This document shows positions 32,511 to 34,315 of a stretch of DNA of 34,315 nucleotides, piece after piece. The stretch lies in the NCBI GenBank assembly GCA_024645085.1, contig JAHEGN010000017.1:1-34315 (forward strand). The letters run 5' to 3'. The notes beneath the pieces were generated by a model. It did not search any database and was not told the DNA's origin. It was given only the letters and a program-made list of their open reading frames with translations. This DNA comes from Rhodobiaceae bacterium. Lineage in GTDB: Bacteria > Pseudomonadota > Alphaproteobacteria > RS24. How positions within the stretch are numbered: the stretch's first letter is position 1; each line of letters begins with the position of its first letter. The translations under genes and the position numbers were made by a program.

Positions 32511-33192
32511 ATGCAATTACTTGGCGCGCCGCTTTCCCCCTTTGTCAAAAAAGCCCGTATTGTGGCGGCAGAAAAAGCCATTGATTATGCCTATGACCCG
32601 CGGCCAAGTCCGCTTGGCTGGCCGGAAGGCTTTGAGCGCATAAACCCGTTAAAACGCGTTCCGGCGCTGTTGCCAGATCCGGCCAATCCTGATTATGCGA
32701 TTAATGACAGTTCGGCAATTTGCGCCTATTTCGACCGCTTAAAGCCAGAACCAGCATTATTTCCAGCGGCGGCGGAAGCGCTTGGGCGGGCTTTGTGGAT
32801 TGAAGAATTTTGCGACAGCGAAATGGCGTCGAAAATAGGCATGGGCGTGTTTCGGCCGGTTTTTTTCAATCTGGCAAGCGGCAAAGCGGCTGATTATGGA
32901 GCTGCCAAAGCGGGTTTTGAAACGGTCGCCAAAACATTGCTGACCTATTTGGAAAACCAATTAGATGGCAAAACATGGTTTGCTGGCGATGCCTTCTCAA
33001 TCGCCGATATTGCCGTCACTTGCCAATTATATAGTCTGTCATTTGTTGGCTTTGATATTCCGGCCACGCGGTTTCCGAATTTGGCGGCGCATTATCAGCG
33101 CTGCAGCGCCCGCCCGTCGGTTGCCGGTTTGATAGCCGATGACCAAGCCTTTGTCGCCAAAGCCGGTTGGGACTTGCCCAAGCAAGACGTGT
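32511..33192 (+). CDS. Glutathione S-transferase family protein
   Basis: A 227-residue GST; the stop ends at about 33194. The N-terminal thioredoxin domain (1-75) begins LLGAPLSPFVKKARIVAAEK with Ser in the position of the catalytic residue, then NPLKRVPALL with the cis-Pro and NDSSAICAYFD with the glutathione-gamma-Glu-binding Ser. The C-terminal helical domain has FAGDAFSIADIAVTC, the N-capping box. It probably conjugates or reduces with glutathione in the cytoplasm; substrate unknown. GGAG at 32501-32504 fits the ATG at 32511 better than the in-frame one at 32505. The BASS gene follows within about six bases. Confidence 0.92.
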
Positions 33193-33199
33193 AACCGCC

Positions 33200-34126
33200 A
33201 TGATGCATACCAGTCTTGACGGTCTCAACCTATTGGGCATGCAAGTTTTTGGCGTGTCGCTATCGCTGCTTGGCACAATAGCGCTTTGGGTCATTATGTT
33301 GACTATGGGGCTGACTTTGACGCTGCGTGATTTTGCCAAAATTGGCACTGACCCGCGCGGCGTGGCGCTTGGGCTGATTGGTCAATTGCTGGTTTTGCCG
33401 CTGGCAGGGTTTTTTCTCGTGTGGCTGCTGCAACCGCCCTTGGCCATTGGCATTGGGCTGATATTACTGGCCGCGTGTCCGGGCGGGGCGACGTCGAATT
33501 TCTTCTGCCATTTGGCGCGCGGCGATGTCGCCTTATCCATTGTGTTGACGGTGATTTCCGGCTTGGCGGCCTTATTGACTGTGCCGTTTTACGTCAATCT
33601 TGGGCTCGACATATTCGCTGGTGAAGCCAGCGATATTCGTCTGCCGGTGGTGCGCACGATGGTATTTATTTTCATCACGCTGATTGTGCCGGTGATAATT
33701 GGCATGAGTTTTCGGCATTTTTTCACCGCTATGGCGGCGCTTATTGAGCCCTGGGCGACGCGTTTATCCTTCGCCTTTTTGCTGTTCACCATGGCTGTGA
33801 TGTTGTGGTCATTGCGCCATCAATTGTTGAATATTATGCTTGATGCGGGGCTGATTAGCTTATTGCTGAACGCCAGCATGATGCTGATTGGCTTTATTGT
33901 GGCGCGGCGTTTTGCGCTAGGCGAGCGGCAGGCGCGCAGTATTTCGATTGAGATTGGCGTACAAAATTATATTTTGTCTTTTGTCATTGCGCTCAGTCTT
34001 TTGCAGCGGGCGGAATTTGCCATTACTGGCATTATGTATTTATTTGTCATGTATATCACTGTCTTCAGCTTCATCGCCTGGTCGCGCGCCCGCCCGCTTG
34101 GTGCGGGTGAGGCAGTGGCGCCGTAG
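33200..34126 (+). CDS. Bile acid:sodium symporter (BASS) family transporter
   Basis: A 308-residue membrane protein with about nine or ten hydrophobic segments. LTMGLTLTLRDF, ACPGGATSNFFCHLARGDVALSIVLT and the GVQNYILSF segment are BASS family signatures. Bacterial members move organic anions such as pantoate or keto acids with Na+; bile acids are unlikely in this setting. The ATG at 33200 (or 33203) lies five bases after the GST stop, so the two are one operon. Upstream codons from 33167 overlap the GST gene and were dropped. Confidence 0.93.
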   Translation: MMHTSLDGLNLLGMQVFGVSLSLLGTIALWVIMLTMGLTLTLRDFAKIGTDPRGVALGLIGQLLVLPLAGFFLVWLLQPPLAIGIGLILLAACPGGATSNFFCHLARGDVALSIVLTVISGLAALLTVPFYVNLGLDIFAGEASDIRLPVVRTMVFIFITLIVPVIIGMSFRHFFTAMAALIEPWATRLSFAFLLFTMAVMLWSLRHQLLNIMLDAGLISLLLNASMMLIGFIVARRFALGERQARSISIEIGVQNYILSFVIALSLLQRAEFAITGIMYLFVMYITVFSFIAWSRARPLGAGEAVAP

Positions 34127-34194
34127 TGGCCCTTTAGTGGCTGAGTGGTGGTTTAGTTGTGGGTTAAAAACTTAGTAGAAACGTCAAAAACCGC

Positions 34195-34223
34195 TTGCTC
34201 TCTGGCTGGTTTATGGTTATTTC
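34195..34223 (+). promoter_or_regulatory. Possible promoter of tRNA-Thr
   Basis: TTGCTC (34195-34200) and TATTTC (34218-34223) are 17 bases apart, 10 bases ahead of the tRNA. CTTGCTC resembles the alphaproteobacterial -35 CTTG core; the -10 is weak. The 107 bases between the BASS gene and the tRNA show nothing else clear. Confidence 0.3.
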
Positions 34224-34233
34224 ATGCGCCAGT

Positions 34234-34309
34234 GCCGGCATAGCTCAGTTGGTAGAGCATCTGATTTGTAATCAGAGGGTCGCGAGTTCAAATCTTGCTG
34301 CCGGCACCA
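34234..34309 (+). tRNA. tRNA-Thr (anticodon UGU)
   Basis: A 76-base cloverleaf. GCCGGCA (34234-34240) pairs with TGCCGGC (34299-34305), followed by A and encoded CCA (34307-34309). TCTGA-TTTGTAA-TCAGA gives anticodon TGT, so it reads ACA/ACG-type Thr codons. The D-arm TAGCTCAGTTGGTAGAGCA and T-loop TTCAAAT are standard. It ends six bases from the window edge. Confidence 0.97.
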
Positions 34310-34315
34310 TTTTTC

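Noticed and set aside
1-34315. CRISPR arrays, insertion sequences, prophage or integrase genes
   Set aside because: No regularly spaced repeats, transposase or phage-like proteins were seen; the tRNA flanks show no repeated attachment sequence within the window.

Overview
The window is a gene-dense stretch of an alphaproteobacterial chromosome with no mobile element, phage gene or CRISPR array visible. The lineage call rests on a DUF3126 gene close to cysE, a folE-hisI pair, the alphaproteobacterial type of two-cysteine NifU/IscU-like protein beside yidD, and a CTTG...CTATAC-type promoter ahead of a tRNA. Lipid, amidohydrolase, GMC and gamma-carbonic-anhydrase genes with very short intergenic gaps would fit a marine heterotroph such as the SAR116/Puniceispirillales group, but that placement is only an inference.

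Layout. 1-2.2 kb: the end of a MoCF/CinA-like gene, a small exported Cys/Trp-rich protein with its own upstream hairpin and a strong terminator, a lipoprotein metallo-beta-lactamase-fold hydrolase whose start region carries a 17-bp tandem duplication, and tRNA-Leu(UAA). 2.2-6.2 kb (minus strand): a zf-CHCC protein and a probable catabolic operon (alpha/beta hydrolase, crotonase-fold protein lacking both classical glutamates, SDR, M20 amidohydrolase). 6.3-8.9 kb: cysE, an SDR, a DUF3126 gene and an unknown membrane-anchored protein. 9.0-12.6 kb: four genes (gamma carbonic anhydrase, GMC oxidoreductase, HCCA-isomerase-like DsbA-fold protein, rhomboid protease) joined by three identical TAA-N-ATG junctions. 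12.7-19.0 kb: CBS protein, hisI, folE, cysS, NifU/IscU-like protein, DUF1905, yidD, thrS. 19.0-26.2 kb: a putative outer-membrane barrel, nitroreductase, MATE transporter, family III CoA-transferase, DksA/TraR-like protein, MFS transporter, Nudix hydrolase and NAD kinase. 26.3-34.3 kb: glpK, class II aldolase/adducin, cytochrome c', a minus-strand cluster (YtcJ-like amidohydrolase, CobW/G3E GTPase, cytochrome b561), GST, BASS-family transporter and tRNA-Thr(UGU).

How it works together. Most genes are housekeeping (Cys and Thr tRNA charging, His and folate synthesis, Ser acetylation, NADP formation) mixed with short catabolic or redox operons whose substrates cannot be read from sequence. Packing is extreme: all seven protein-coding convergent junctions are overlapping, abutting or at most 22 nt apart. 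The only textbook intrinsic terminator I found is the one behind the small exported protein.

The observations I would follow first are the small exported Cys/Trp protein unit, the two mini-ORFs (6 and 3 codons) whose stops overlap the starts of the MBL gene and cysS, the TAA-N-ATG operon, the metal-enzyme/metallochaperone pairing of the YtcJ-like amidohydrolase with CobW, and the altered active or metal sites in the crotonase, NifU/IscU-like and DksA-like proteins. None of these is proven to be a new system from sequence alone.
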